Positions 45,414 to 53,305 of a stretch of DNA of 64,000 nucleotides are shown piece after piece. Below the pieces are notes generated by a model that made no database searches, was not told the origin of the DNA, and saw nothing but the letters and a program-made list of their open reading frames with translations. The translations under genes were made by a program, and so were the position numbers. Origin of the DNA: Nitrospirota bacterium (GTDB lineage: Bacteria > Nitrospirota > Thermodesulfovibrionia > Thermodesulfovibrionales > Dissulfurispiraceae). Position 1 is the stretch's first letter. Each line of letters begins with the position of its first letter. Where the stretch lies: assembly GCA_016936655.1 (NCBI GenBank), contig JAFGXL010000021.1, forward strand, positions 1 to 64,000, given 5' to 3'.

Positions 45414-46412
45414 CTATCCCCTGTATTTTTCGATAAGCGGCTTGGCTGCGGGGGGTGTTGTGATTACTCGCCTGCCTTCTCTGGACTGGATAGTCACTTC
45501 AACAAAAGGCAGTTTTTTTGCGCCTGAATACGCAGCGCATATTGATGCAGCCAGCTTTATAATCTCTTCGTCAATATAGCCGCGTATAACAACAAGCGGA
45601 CTGCCGTGTGTATCTACCCAGATGCGGATATCATCTTCAGAAAGTAACGATTCGATCAGATCATTATCCTTTTCATCTCTGCCGAGAATGATTTTTGTCT
45701 TGTCAGAAATCCTGAAGTGCCTGCCTGTTTTAAGCAGATTAATATCTTTTATCTCAGGGGCAGGATTGTATTTGAGCAGGTCTTCGAGTCTTTCTGAATA
45801 TACAGGATCTGTGAGCAGGCAGCCGCCTGCAGGAGCCGGATACTCTGTAAGCCCGAGCTCTTTTGCGAGAGCCATCTGCGGCTTTCTCGATCTGCCGTTG
45901 AATCCATAGAGCATGTCTCTGTTAACCAGTCCGGACTCTTCCGCAAATGTTGGTTTAAGCAGTTTTGCTGAGAGCGGCCTTAGCAGATATCCATTAACAT
46001 CTGCCTCTCGGTCTATCACAGTCAATGTGTCTCTCCTCTGGCTCATCGGTCTCTGCCCCAGCACCTCGCCTGTGATAATAAAGTCTGCGCCGAGCTGCTG
46101 CATCACTTTTTTTGCCTCTTTGATCATCAGTATCTTGCAGTCAATACATGGGTTCATGTTTTTGCCATGCCCAAACTTCGGATTTTTCACAATATCAATG
46201 AACTTGTCTCCAAGATGCACAACCTGCACACTGAATCCGAACTTCTCAGCAGCAGGAAAATTTTTCAAAGGTATGCCTGATTTGTCTGTTATCGTGCAGC
46301 CGAAGTTGTTTATAAAGTGCAGGGCTGTAACCTCAACACCCTGTTTGAGCATAACGAGTATTGCGAGAATGCTGTCGAGTCCGCCTGAATATAGTGCGAT
46401 GGCCTTTGGCAT
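45414..46412 (-). CDS. PP-loop tRNA-thiolation-type enzyme (ThiI/MnmA-like) with C-terminal RNA-binding domain
   Basis: ATP-pyrophosphatase family protein of 332 residues. The PP-loop SGGLDSILAI is at the N-terminus. NMNPCIDCKILMIKEA and a second Cys in APAGGCLLTDP could form the sulfur-transfer pair used in tRNA thiolation. The C-terminal half (about 200-332) looks like the NFACT-R-type RNA-binding domain found on some such enzymes. The specific base modified is not known. It lies 11 bp after the hldA-like gene on the same strand. Confidence 0.8.
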   Translation of the reverse strand: MPKAIALYSGGLDSILAILVMLKQGVEVTALHFINNFGCTITDKSGIPLKNFPAAEKFGFSVQVVHLGDKFIDIVKNPKFGHGKNMNPCIDCKILMIKEAKKVMQQLGADFIITGEVLGQRPMSQRRDTLTVIDREADVNGYLLRPLSAKLLKPTFAEESGLVNRDMLYGFNGRSRKPQMALAKELGLTEYPAPAGGCLLTDPVYSERLEDLLKYNPAPEIKDINLLKTGRHFRISDKTKIILGRDEKDNDLIESLLSEDDIRIWVDTHGSPLVVIRGYIDEEIIKLAASICAAYSGAKKLPFVEVTIQSREGRRVITTPPAAKPLIEKYRG

Positions 46413-46423
46413 GAACTATTTTA

Positions 46424-47404
46424 CTACGCTTCGAGAGATTTGATGAGCTCTTCTGGAGTTGCTGCTGCTGTGCCAACCTGACCAACAACTATTCCCGCTG
46501 CATGATTGGCTATAAGAGCGGATATTTTGAGTGATGAGCCTGCTGCGTGTGCCAGAGTGAATGCTGCTATAACCGTATCGCCTGCTCCGGTAACATCAAA
46601 AACCTTTTTGGCAACTGTCGGTATATGCACAACATCAAGGTCTTTCGCTGACGACTTTTTCTGGAAGAGGCTCATGCCGTCCTCACCCCTTGTTATGAGT
46701 ACTGCTCCGCACTTAAGCCTGTTAAGCAGGTTTTTGCCGGCGGTCATCAGGCTCTTTTCATCCTTGATCTCAATGCCTGAGCCCTGGGATGCTTCCATAA
46801 GGTTTGGAGTAATGAGTGAAACATTTTTATAGAAATGAAAGTGTCCCACCTTCGGGTCAACAGCAACGAATGTATTGTTCTGTTTTGCGTATTTAACAAT
46901 AGACTTCATGAGCTGGCCGGAGATTACGCCCTTTGCATAGTCTGAGATTATGACAGCATCATGCAGAGGAAGCGCGTATTTAAGATACTCGATCATTGCG
47001 TCATAGTGTTTGCCTTCGAGCTTTCTGCGCTCCTCTTTATCAAACCTCACAATCTGCTGATTATGAGCTATGACCCTGCTCTTTATGCTTGTTGGTCTTT
47101 TGTCTGTTATTATGCCTTCGCAATCAATTCCGCGCTCTCTAAAAAGATTATGCATTATGCCGCCTGCTGCGTCATTGCCTGTTATGCCTGCTATTGAAAC
47201 CTTGCCGCCGAGTGATATTATGTTGTTCGCCACATTGGCAGCGCCGCCCAGCAGGTATGTCTCTTTAACCACCTCAACAACAGGCACAGGAGCCTCTGGT
47301 GATATCCTCTGCACTTTGCCGAACAGATAGTGGTCGAGAATCAGATCACCAACAATTAATACCCTCTTTTTGGCAAATGTTTTTATTATTTTCTCTGCGC
47401 GCAT
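46424..47404 (-). CDS. hldA: D-glycero-beta-D-manno-heptose-7-phosphate kinase (RfaE1/HldA)
   Basis: PfkB-type kinase that makes heptose-1,7-bisphosphate for LPS core synthesis. The 326 residues start with the typical VGDLILDHYLFGKVQRISPE and carry LLGGAANVANNI and the catalytic DVTGAGDTVIAAF. The adenylyltransferase half of HldE is absent, so this is the single-domain form. It indicates an LPS-bearing outer membrane. Its promoter region (47405 on) is shared with a repeated 76-nt element. Confidence 0.94.
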   Translation of the reverse strand: MRAEKIIKTFAKKRVLIVGDLILDHYLFGKVQRISPEAPVPVVEVVKETYLLGGAANVANNIISLGGKVSIAGITGNDAAGGIMHNLFRERGIDCEGIITDKRPTSIKSRVIAHNQQIVRFDKEERRKLEGKHYDAMIEYLKYALPLHDAVIISDYAKGVISGQLMKSIVKYAKQNNTFVAVDPKVGHFHFYKNVSLITPNLMEASQGSGIEIKDEKSLMTAGKNLLNRLKCGAVLITRGEDGMSLFQKKSSAKDLDVVHIPTVAKKVFDVTGAGDTVIAAFTLAHAAGSSLKISALIANHAAGIVVGQVGTAAATPEELIKSLEA

Positions 47405-47465
47405 ACCATTGAAAATACATTATGCTGCTTCATCAAATCAAGAGGAACCAGGACTATAAAGGGAT

Positions 47466-47541
47466 ATGGTTCGATTTCCGTGGCTTGTACGGGTAACTGC
47501 TACTCAGTCGGGAGTCGAAGCGGGAGACTGAGGCTGGCTAT
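47466..47541 (+). repeat. Conserved non-coding element, copy 1
   Basis: 76-nt element also found at 52469-52545, with four substitutions and a one-base insertion. It can fold: a CCGT/ACGG hairpin, then a CTCAGTC/GACTGAG stem enclosing a purine-rich loop. It lies in the 47405-47771 gap between hldA and tolQ, where I see no gene. The orientation is arbitrary. I do not recognise it as a known riboswitch. Confidence 0.75.
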
Positions 47542-47564
47542 TTGGATATTGCTTTAATGTCTAT

Positions 47565-47580
47565 CAAGCGTTAACGCTTG
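47565..47580. promoter_or_regulatory. 16-bp perfect palindrome upstream of tolQ
   Basis: CAAGCGTTAACGCTTG is self-complementary and lies between the repeated element and tolQ. It looks like an operator for a dimeric regulator; the protein is unknown. Confidence 0.45.
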
Positions 47581-47771
47581 TACTAAGGTAGTTCACAAGA
47601 TTAGGAAATTGAAGCCATCTGCCTTTGTTATTTGCTTTGTTGTTTTTGGTTTGTGCTGGCATACTATAGCACTGTCGCACTACTGCCTACCGTTCTGTCA
47701 TTACTGTTGTTTGACTTTTAACCTTTGTATTGGATAAAGTTTTTTATTCTTATCTGTTAAAAGGAGATGCA

Positions 47772-48392
47772 ATGGAGCACTCAGCTATACAGCTAATTTT
47801 GCAGGCAGGACCGATGGTAAAAGCAGTGCTTTTAATACTCCTGCTCTTTTCTCTTGTATCATGGACCATCATCTTTTACAAATGGAGATATTTTTCAAAA
47901 GCTGACAGAGAGTCTTACACATTTATGCGCACCTTTGATTCAACAAAAGATCCTAAAGACCTTTTTACTGTATCTAAAAAATATGCTGTAACTCCGCTCG
48001 CATCACTATTCAGATCTGTATATTCTGAGAAGACCTACTCAGACAGAGATGAGTTAAAGCGGATGCTCAAAAGATACTCAACACTTGAGGCAGCAAAACT
48101 CGAACGCTATCTGAACTTTCTCGCCACAACCGGCTCAACAACACCATTCATAGGTTTGTTCGGAACTGTCTGGGGAATAATGAACTCATTTCGCGGCATC
48201 GGTGCAGCAGGCTCTGCATCTTTGGCGATTGTCGCGCCTGGCATTGCAGAAGCGCTTATCGCTACTGCAGTCGGACTTGCAGCAGCCATACCTGCTGTTA
48301 TCGCCTACAACTACTATCTCAGCCGTGCCAACAGAATGATCATAGAGATGGATGATTTTTCAGAAGAACTCGTTGATTATATAATGAGGTGA
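47772..48392 (+). CDS. tolQ: Tol-Pal system protein TolQ
   Basis: Inner-membrane proton-channel subunit (MotA/TolQ/ExbB family), 206 residues. One N-terminal helix (about 15-35) and two later helices (about 115-140 and 160-185) are visible, with GLFGTVWGIMNSFRGIG in the second and APGIAEALIATAVGL in the third. I start at the ATG at 47772 because AAAAGGAG lies just before it; a TTG at 47730 is less likely. It heads tolQ-tolR-tolA-tolB. Confidence 0.93.
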   Translation: MEHSAIQLILQAGPMVKAVLLILLLFSLVSWTIIFYKWRYFSKADRESYTFMRTFDSTKDPKDLFTVSKKYAVTPLASLFRSVYSEKTYSDRDELKRMLKRYSTLEAAKLERYLNFLATTGSTTPFIGLFGTVWGIMNSFRGIGAAGSASLAIVAPGIAEALIATAVGLAAAIPAVIAYNYYLSRANRMIIEMDDFSEELVDYIMR

Positions 48393-48396
48393 TTTT

Positions 48397-48798
48397 TTGA
48401 AATCGCACAGAGACAGACGGGTTATGTCAGAGATTAATGTTACTCCACTTGTGGATGTTATGCTCGTTCTGCTCATCATATTTATGGTTACTGCTCCGCT
48501 GCTTCAGCAGGGCATTGATGTAAACCTGCCTCAGGCAAAGGGTAAAGACCTGCCCTCAGAAGAGCGCCTCACTATATCTATCAGAAAAGGCGGAGTCATA
48601 TTTCTGAATGATACCCAGATGCAGCTTAAAGAACTCTCCGGCAAACTTGCTGCAATAAGCAGCAGAAACCCAAATGTCTTTCTTAAGTCTGACAAGGATG
48701 TTCCTTACGGACTTGTTGTGCAGGTGATGGCAGAAGTAAAGGAGGCTGGGATAGAAAAACTCGGTATGATTACCGAGCCAAAGATTCTTTTACCATGA
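48397..48798 (+). CDS. tolR: Tol-Pal system protein TolR (ExbD family, TTG start)
   Basis: Inner-membrane anchored partner of TolQ, 133 residues. The N-terminal helix with the proton-carrying Asp is in NVTPLVDVMLVLLIIFMV; the rest is the periplasmic ExbD domain. The start is TTG at 48397, preceded by GAGGTG, and lies 4 bp after the tolQ stop. Its end overlaps the next gene by 4 bp. Confidence 0.93.
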   Translation: MKSHRDRRVMSEINVTPLVDVMLVLLIIFMVTAPLLQQGIDVNLPQAKGKDLPSEERLTISIRKGGVIFLNDTQMQLKELSGKLAAISSRNPNVFLKSDKDVPYGLVVQVMAEVKEAGIEKLGMITEPKILLP

Positions 48799-49463
48799 AC
48801 AAGCCGCGTGTTTTTAATGCCTTTGCTTTCTCATTTCTAATCCATATTCTTTTAGCAGCTGCCGGTCTTTTGATAATGACTTCACACCAGTATCGACAGC
48901 CGACTCCTTATGTTGTATCTATTGTTGAAGAGATTGCATCACAATCTTCTGCGCCTGCTCAGGCTCCATCTGCACCAGCAGCTGAAATACCAAAGCCGCA
49001 GCCCCCAAAAAATGAGGCCATGAAGCTGCCTTCAAAAGAGACCAAGACCACAAAAGCAGAGGAGGACAGAGCCAAAGAACAGATACAAGCTCTGGCTGCA
49101 AAAAAGAGGCTCGAAAAACTCGCTCGCCTCAGAAAGGTTATTGATGTATCCGGCTCAAAATCATCATCACAAAAAACAGCTGCCCTGCCAGCTTCAAAAC
49201 AGGGCATGCTCGCATCTGACTATGAATCTGCTGTTACTTCATTGATCAGACAGCAATGGAACTATCCAGAAGCACTGGACAAGGACCTCGAAGCAGTTGT
49301 ATTGATTACGATTGCGCTTGATGGCAAAATCACAATTCACGGGTTCGAGAAAAAATCAGGCAGCGCTCTCTTTGACCGCTCCGTTCTCAGAGCAATCAAT
49401 CTTGCAAGTCCACTTCCTAAACCCCAAAAAGAGATGGATATGGGTGTAAAATTCAGACCATGA
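48795..49463 (+). CDS. tolA: TolA/TonB-like periplasmic-spanning protein
   Basis: 222-residue energy transducer. An N-terminal helix (about 10-28) is followed by an Ala/Pro/Lys-rich spacer with a charged helix (about 40-140) and a C-terminal TonB/TolA domain (about 140-222; SLIRQQWNYPEAL, then VLITIALDGKI). By position between tolR and tolB it is TolA, although the C-terminal domain is TonB-like. It is shorter than E. coli TolA (421 residues). The ATG overlaps the tolR stop. Confidence 0.85.
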   Translation: MNKPRVFNAFAFSFLIHILLAAAGLLIMTSHQYRQPTPYVVSIVEEIASQSSAPAQAPSAPAAEIPKPQPPKNEAMKLPSKETKTTKAEEDRAKEQIQALAAKKRLEKLARLRKVIDVSGSKSSSQKTAALPASKQGMLASDYESAVTSLIRQQWNYPEALDKDLEAVVLITIALDGKITIHGFEKKSGSALFDRSVLRAINLASPLPKPQKEMDMGVKFRP

Positions 49464-49474
49464 GGTATATATAG

Positions 49475-50749
49475 ATGAAAACAGAGAGCAGAACTTATCT
49501 TTCAATCAGCTATTTTATTTATATTTTTGCAGCACTCATTTTTTTTGCTTCTTCTTCATCAGAGGCAAGAATTTATATTGATATCAATTCACCGGGCGAC
49601 AAAAAACTGCCTATCGCTGTGCAGCCTTTTATAGGCAACGCTGAAATATCTAACATCATAAAAGATGACCTCACTTTTACAGGCATGTTCGACTGCATAA
49701 GCGACGCAACTCAAATTGAAAGGCCTGACCAGCCTTTTAACCGTAACAACTGGCAGGGTCTCGGCATTGAACTTGTTGTAAAAGGGACTGTTACACAGTC
49801 CAGGGATATTAATGTTGTGATCTCAGCTTATGACATGAATAACGGCAAAGAGGTTCTCAGAAAAGAGTACTCAGCAGCTTCATCTCTAATTCGTCCGATT
49901 GCTCACACAATTGCCAATGACATATATAAGCTGCTCACTGGTCAACAAAGCATGTTCAGAACCAAAATAGCATATGTATGCGATAAGGGCGCAAAAAAAG
50001 AGTTATGCATTATGGACTGGGATGGCCACCGTAACCAGTCAATAGGGCTTGCATCAGATATTATGCTCACACCGCGCTGGTCTCCAGACGGCGCCAGACT
50101 CATCTATTCTGCACAGAGAAATCAGCAATGGGCAATCTACTCCCTTGTTACATCTACAATGCGCGAGCAATCACTAATACGGCTCTCAGGCCTGAGTATG
50201 GCAGGCAACTTCTTTCCAGATAACAAGCAATTTGTCTTCACATACACAAAAGACGGCAAGTCAGATATCTATGTTTCTGAAGTTGGCGCATCATCAGCAA
50301 CAAAGCTTGTTACATCTTCATGGATAGAGGTATCGCCAACAGTTTCGCCGGACGGCAAGAGCATACTTTTTGTATCCAACAGATCCGGCGGGCCGCAGAT
50401 ATTCATCTCTGACCAGAGGGGCGACAATGTAAGAAGAGTAACCTTTCAAGGCAGCTACAACACATCACCAGCCTGGTCGCCAAAAGGCGATCGGATCGCA
50501 TATGTGAGCATGATGTCAGGCAGGAATCAGATCTTCACTGTAAAACCTGATGGATCAGGAGCAACTCAACTCACTGACAAAGGCAGCAACGAAGACCCCT
50601 CATTTTCTCCTGATGGAATGTTCATCACTTTCACGTCAAACAGAGATGGAGTGAAAGGCATCTATATAATGAGCATAAATGGTAAAAACCAGGTACGTAT
50701 AACTCCAAAATCATCCAGAGCAACTAACAGCAACTGGTCGCCGCAATAA
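49475..50749 (+). CDS. tolB: Tol-Pal system protein TolB
   Basis: Periplasmic beta-propeller that links TolA, Pal and the outer membrane, 424 residues. A signal peptide (about 10-33) precedes the N-terminal TolB domain (about 35-160) and the propeller with repeated blades such as LTPRWSPDGARLIYSA, SPTVSPDGKSILFVSN and DPSFSPDGMFITFTSN. It starts 11 bp after tolA and ends before a strong terminator. pal and cpoB, which usually follow, are not here. Confidence 0.95.
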   Translation: MKTESRTYLSISYFIYIFAALIFFASSSSEARIYIDINSPGDKKLPIAVQPFIGNAEISNIIKDDLTFTGMFDCISDATQIERPDQPFNRNNWQGLGIELVVKGTVTQSRDINVVISAYDMNNGKEVLRKEYSAASSLIRPIAHTIANDIYKLLTGQQSMFRTKIAYVCDKGAKKELCIMDWDGHRNQSIGLASDIMLTPRWSPDGARLIYSAQRNQQWAIYSLVTSTMREQSLIRLSGLSMAGNFFPDNKQFVFTYTKDGKSDIYVSEVGASSATKLVTSSWIEVSPTVSPDGKSILFVSNRSGGPQIFISDQRGDNVRRVTFQGSYNTSPAWSPKGDRIAYVSMMSGRNQIFTVKPDGSGATQLTDKGSNEDPSFSPDGMFITFTSNRDGVKGIYIMSINGKNQVRITPKSSRATNSNWSPQ

Positions 50750-50781
50750 ATTATCTGCAACAATAGCAGCACTAAATAAAT

Positions 50782-50825
50782 ACAAGCAAGAGGGGATGCG
50801 CAGTAGCGCATCCCCTCTTGCTTGT
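50782..50825. terminator. Bidirectional terminator between tolB and the PEP-CTERM gene
   Basis: Perfect 20-bp stem (50782-50801 with 50806-50825) and a four-base loop, between two convergent genes. Confidence 0.9.
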
Positions 50826-50847
50826 TAACTCTTTATACTTCTGCTAG

Positions 50848-51972
50848 TTATTTGGTTATTCTTCTTCTGATCAGAGCTGCTCCAACAAGACCAGCGCCAA
50901 ACAGTATAAATGTTGAAGGCTCGGGTACAGCAGAGTTATTCACAGGAGCATTCATAAGATCACCAAGCTCCCAAGCTAACAATACACCTGTTCCGTTATC
51001 ATTAACTATAACAGGGCCAAAAGTTGATGAAAAATCCGAAAGTGAAGATGCTATGCCATATGCACTGTTATAAACACTCAAATATTCAAAAAGACTGTAG
51101 GTATTACCAACAATAACATCAAAAACGAGATCCAGCACCCCTGTATCAAATCCGAAGTTATGGTCAACAGTTGCATCAAGAAAAATACTGGTTACATTAT
51201 TAGAGTCTCTCTGCACCTGATAAACACCTGTATTGGTGCTGACTCCCCATGCCCAATCAAGATCACTCGAATACGAATACGGCCAGTAGTTAATATTTAC
51301 AGGTCCTGCATCTATCTTTGCATTTGCGTCAAACATAACAACTCTTTCACGGGTTGAAGTATCCCTGATTGTCAATCCAGCCATCATCTCCGGATAAGCA
51401 TGTCCAGTTTCTGGCCAGCTCCTGCCGGTTGCTGACAAGAAGCCATCAAGACGGAAGCTCAGCCTTATACGGGCTGTATCTCCATTTGCCAAGTTTGAAG
51501 AGCCGGCTCCTACTGTAAAGCTGTTGCTCAGATCACTTTTTGATATAGACTCTGAAATATATGGCGCGTTTGTCGCGCCATTAGATATGATTGCCGCGTT
51601 GCCGCGGAGCGTGCGGGTGGCAGCATCAGAATATCCGCTCGCAAAAGTGGCTGAGTGGCCAGGTGTAACAACAACTGCACTCGGAACTAACCCACTTGGG
51701 TAGCTGTTGTAGCTTACACTGCCTGTTGAAGACTGGTACTCCCTCTCCATCCAATAATAAGCATCTGAGCCCAACACAATTTTACCGCTGTCAGAATATG
51801 TTAGTGAAGAATCAGTGCCTGTATACGAAAAAGGCATTGTTCCGGATGTTGAGTCATGGTCATAACTTCCCTGAGATATTTCAACATACGAAACAGCAGC
51901 AGCAAAAGAGGCGCTTACAGAGAAAAGCAGGAGCAGGACAACAAATAGACTGAGTTTTAATTTATGCATCAT
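50848..51972 (-). CDS. PEP-CTERM sorting-domain protein
   Basis: Exported protein, 374 residues, with a signal peptide (about 1-24) and the C-terminal sorting signal VPEPSTFILFGAGLVGAALI followed by RRR. Such proteins are cut and anchored by exosortase (EpsH family) and are linked to exopolysaccharide. The body is rich in Ser, Tyr, Asn and Asp with no recognised domain. The ATG at 51972 is preferred: GAGGTG lies just upstream, while the GTG at 51978 would overlap it. It has a probable sigma-54 promoter. Confidence 0.88.
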   Translation of the reverse strand: MMHKLKLSLFVVLLLLFSVSASFAAAVSYVEISQGSYDHDSTSGTMPFSYTGTDSSLTYSDSGKIVLGSDAYYWMEREYQSSTGSVSYNSYPSGLVPSAVVVTPGHSATFASGYSDAATRTLRGNAAIISNGATNAPYISESISKSDLSNSFTVGAGSSNLANGDTARIRLSFRLDGFLSATGRSWPETGHAYPEMMAGLTIRDTSTRERVVMFDANAKIDAGPVNINYWPYSYSSDLDWAWGVSTNTGVYQVQRDSNNVTSIFLDATVDHNFGFDTGVLDLVFDVIVGNTYSLFEYLSVYNSAYGIASSLSDFSSTFGPVIVNDNGTGVLLAWELGDLMNAPVNNSAVPEPSTFILFGAGLVGAALIRRRITK

Positions 51973-52005
51973 ATTCACCTCGTAATTATTTTAGTGTCTT
52001 ACAGG

Positions 52006-52022
52006 TTGCAATATTCATTCCA
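52006..52022 (-). promoter_or_regulatory. Probable sigma-54 promoter of the PEP-CTERM gene
   Basis: Minus strand TGGAATGAATATTGCAA: GG and GC are 10 bp apart and the TTGCA -12 box is exact, 34 bp before the ATG. The -24 box departs from TGGCA at one position. Confidence 0.6.
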
Positions 52023-52086
52023 TTTGTTCAATCTGTTGTTTTATCTATATAAAAATAATAACTACATAATAGTTTTGTACAATATG

Positions 52087-52101
52087 CCGACAAAGTGTCG
52101 G
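52087..52101. promoter_or_regulatory. 15-bp palindrome upstream of the PEP-CTERM sigma-54 promoter
   Basis: CCGACAAAGTGTCGG (six-base arms, AAG centre), about 65 bp upstream of the -24 box, where a PrsR-like activator could bind. Confidence 0.45.
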
Positions 52102-52223
52102 AAAGACTTACAATCTGCAATATTAAATACTAAATATCTCCAATTCTCGTAACCCAATCCGCTCCACAATAAAAAGGTTTTAAAGCAGTTGGCCTCGATT
52201 TATAGAAACACCAAATTGAATTC

Positions 52224-52407
52224 AAGAAGGGATGGACTGCTCTCGTTCATGAGCCTGGTTTTGACACTACTATATGCTCGATCCGCTCCAGCCGCAAAAC
52301 TCGCCGCCTCTGGCGACTCAGACAGTTGCGGCTGTATTTCGCTTCTCTTCGCAAAGTAGTGTTACCAAAACCGAGCCTAAATCTCTCAAGTCACTCCATC
52401 CCTTCTT
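52224..52407. repeat. Nested fold-back (long imperfect palindrome), 184 bp
   Basis: Nested stems: outer 52224-52239 with 52392-52407 (15 of 16), middle 52257-52271 with 52355-52372, inner 52289-52297 with 52326-52334 (perfect), and innermost TCGCC/GGCGA at 52301-52316. It carries no gene and occupies part of the 51973-52633 gap. It lies 61 bp before the second copy of the repeated element. Confidence 0.7.
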
Positions 52408-52468
52408 TGTTTTGTTATTACTTCTTGCTTCTATTTTTCATTTTTCATTTTTATTTTAATAAAGGCAG

Positions 52469-52545
52469 ATGGGTTCGATTTTCGTGGCTTGTACGGGTAA
52501 CTTCTACTCAGTCGGGAGTCGAAGCGGGAGACTGAGGCTTTCTAT
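52469..52545 (+). repeat. Conserved non-coding element, copy 2
   Basis: 77-nt partner of the element at 47466-47541, with four substitutions and one extra G. It lies between the fold-back structure and the tetR promoter, in the same strand sense relative to tetR as copy 1 is to tolQ. Confidence 0.75.
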
Positions 52546-52561
52546 ATCGTACTATTTCTCC

Positions 52562-52589
52562 TTGACAAAAACTCTGAATTGCTTATAAT
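52562..52589 (+). promoter_or_regulatory. Sigma-70 promoter of the TetR-family gene
   Basis: TTGACA (52562-52567), 16-bp spacer, TATAAT (52584-52589): both boxes match consensus, about 45 bp before the ATG. Confidence 0.8.
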
Positions 52590-52608
52590 TTAACTAAGTT
52601 CAGGTTTA

Positions 52609-52621
52609 TGAACAGTGTTCA
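52609..52621. promoter_or_regulatory. Probable TetR self-operator
   Basis: TGAACAGTGTTCA, a perfect 13-bp inverted repeat, just downstream of the -10 box and 13 bp before the start codon, where binding would block its own promoter. Confidence 0.65.
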
Positions 52622-52633
52622 TCAGAAAATGAT

Positions 52634-53272
52634 ATGAGACTGAAAAATAAGCGGTTACAGTACAAAGACGAGTTTAGAGCCGAGGTTATCGAGGCAGGCC
52701 GAACTTTGCTGCTTGATGATAGCTATGAAGGCCTCTCTATGCGCAAACTGGCTGCAAAAATCGGATGTTCTCCCCCATCATTATACCTGTATTTCAAAGA
52801 TAAGGATGCGCTAGTAAAAGCGATATGTGACTCTGACAACAACCAGCTTCTCCAAGACCTTGAAGCCTTTGCACAGGATGAGAGCAACAAGCCAATTGAC
52901 AGGCTCAGAGATGCCCTGCTGTTTTGCTATGAATTTTCAGCAAAAAATCCCAATCAATACAGAATGGCATTTTTTTCACCACTGACAAGCAGCGGCATAC
53001 CTAAAGACCTGATTCAAAAAGATTCTGTTGTAAAACAATCATATATTATTTTCAGATCTGTGGTGCAGAACTGCATTGAGGCAGGCGAGCTGATGGATAT
53101 GGATATAGATATGTTAACTCACGCACTCACAACATCCATGCATGGCTTTAATATAATGTTGTTACATAACAAGCACTTTCTGCGTATTGACCGCAATCAG
53201 CTAGCTAACATATTTGTGACCGGACTGCTTGATGGCTATAAAAAGAGGCAGGATGAACATCCTGCCTCTTGA
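52634..53272 (+). CDS. TetR/AcrR-family transcriptional regulator
   Basis: DNA-binding regulator of 212 residues. The helix-turn-helix is GLSMRKLAAKIGCSPPSLYLY (about 36-56) followed by FKDKDALVKAI. The C-terminal ligand domain (about 80-205) is of the TetR_C_33-like type. It has its own consensus promoter and a palindromic operator, so it is probably autoregulated. There is no efflux or target gene next to it. Its last codons form a hairpin that doubles as a terminator for the opposite gene. Confidence 0.92.
   Translation: MRLKNKRLQYKDEFRAEVIEAGRTLLLDDSYEGLSMRKLAAKIGCSPPSLYLYFKDKDALVKAICDSDNNQLLQDLEAFAQDESNKPIDRLRDALLFCYEFSAKNPNQYRMAFFSPLTSSGIPKDLIQKDSVVKQSYIIFRSVVQNCIEAGELMDMDIDMLTHALTTSMHGFNIMLLHNKHFLRIDRNQLANIFVTGLLDGYKKRQDEHPAS
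53243..53270 (-). terminator. Terminator of the 53306 gene, embedded in the 3' end of tetR
   Basis: Perfect 13-bp stem with a two-base centre. On the minus strand it is followed by TTTTTATAG, giving a U-run. It overlaps the last codons of the plus-strand tetR gene. Confidence 0.75.
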
Positions 53273-53305
53273 AGTTTGTACCAATTGGCTGCACTGCCTC
53301 TGCCT

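Noticed and set aside
47466-52545. tol operon plus PEP-CTERM gene as a mobile island between direct repeats
   Set aside because: The repeats are non-coding elements, no integrase or transposase lies between them, and tol genes are core. Chance spacing of a dispersed element is more likely.
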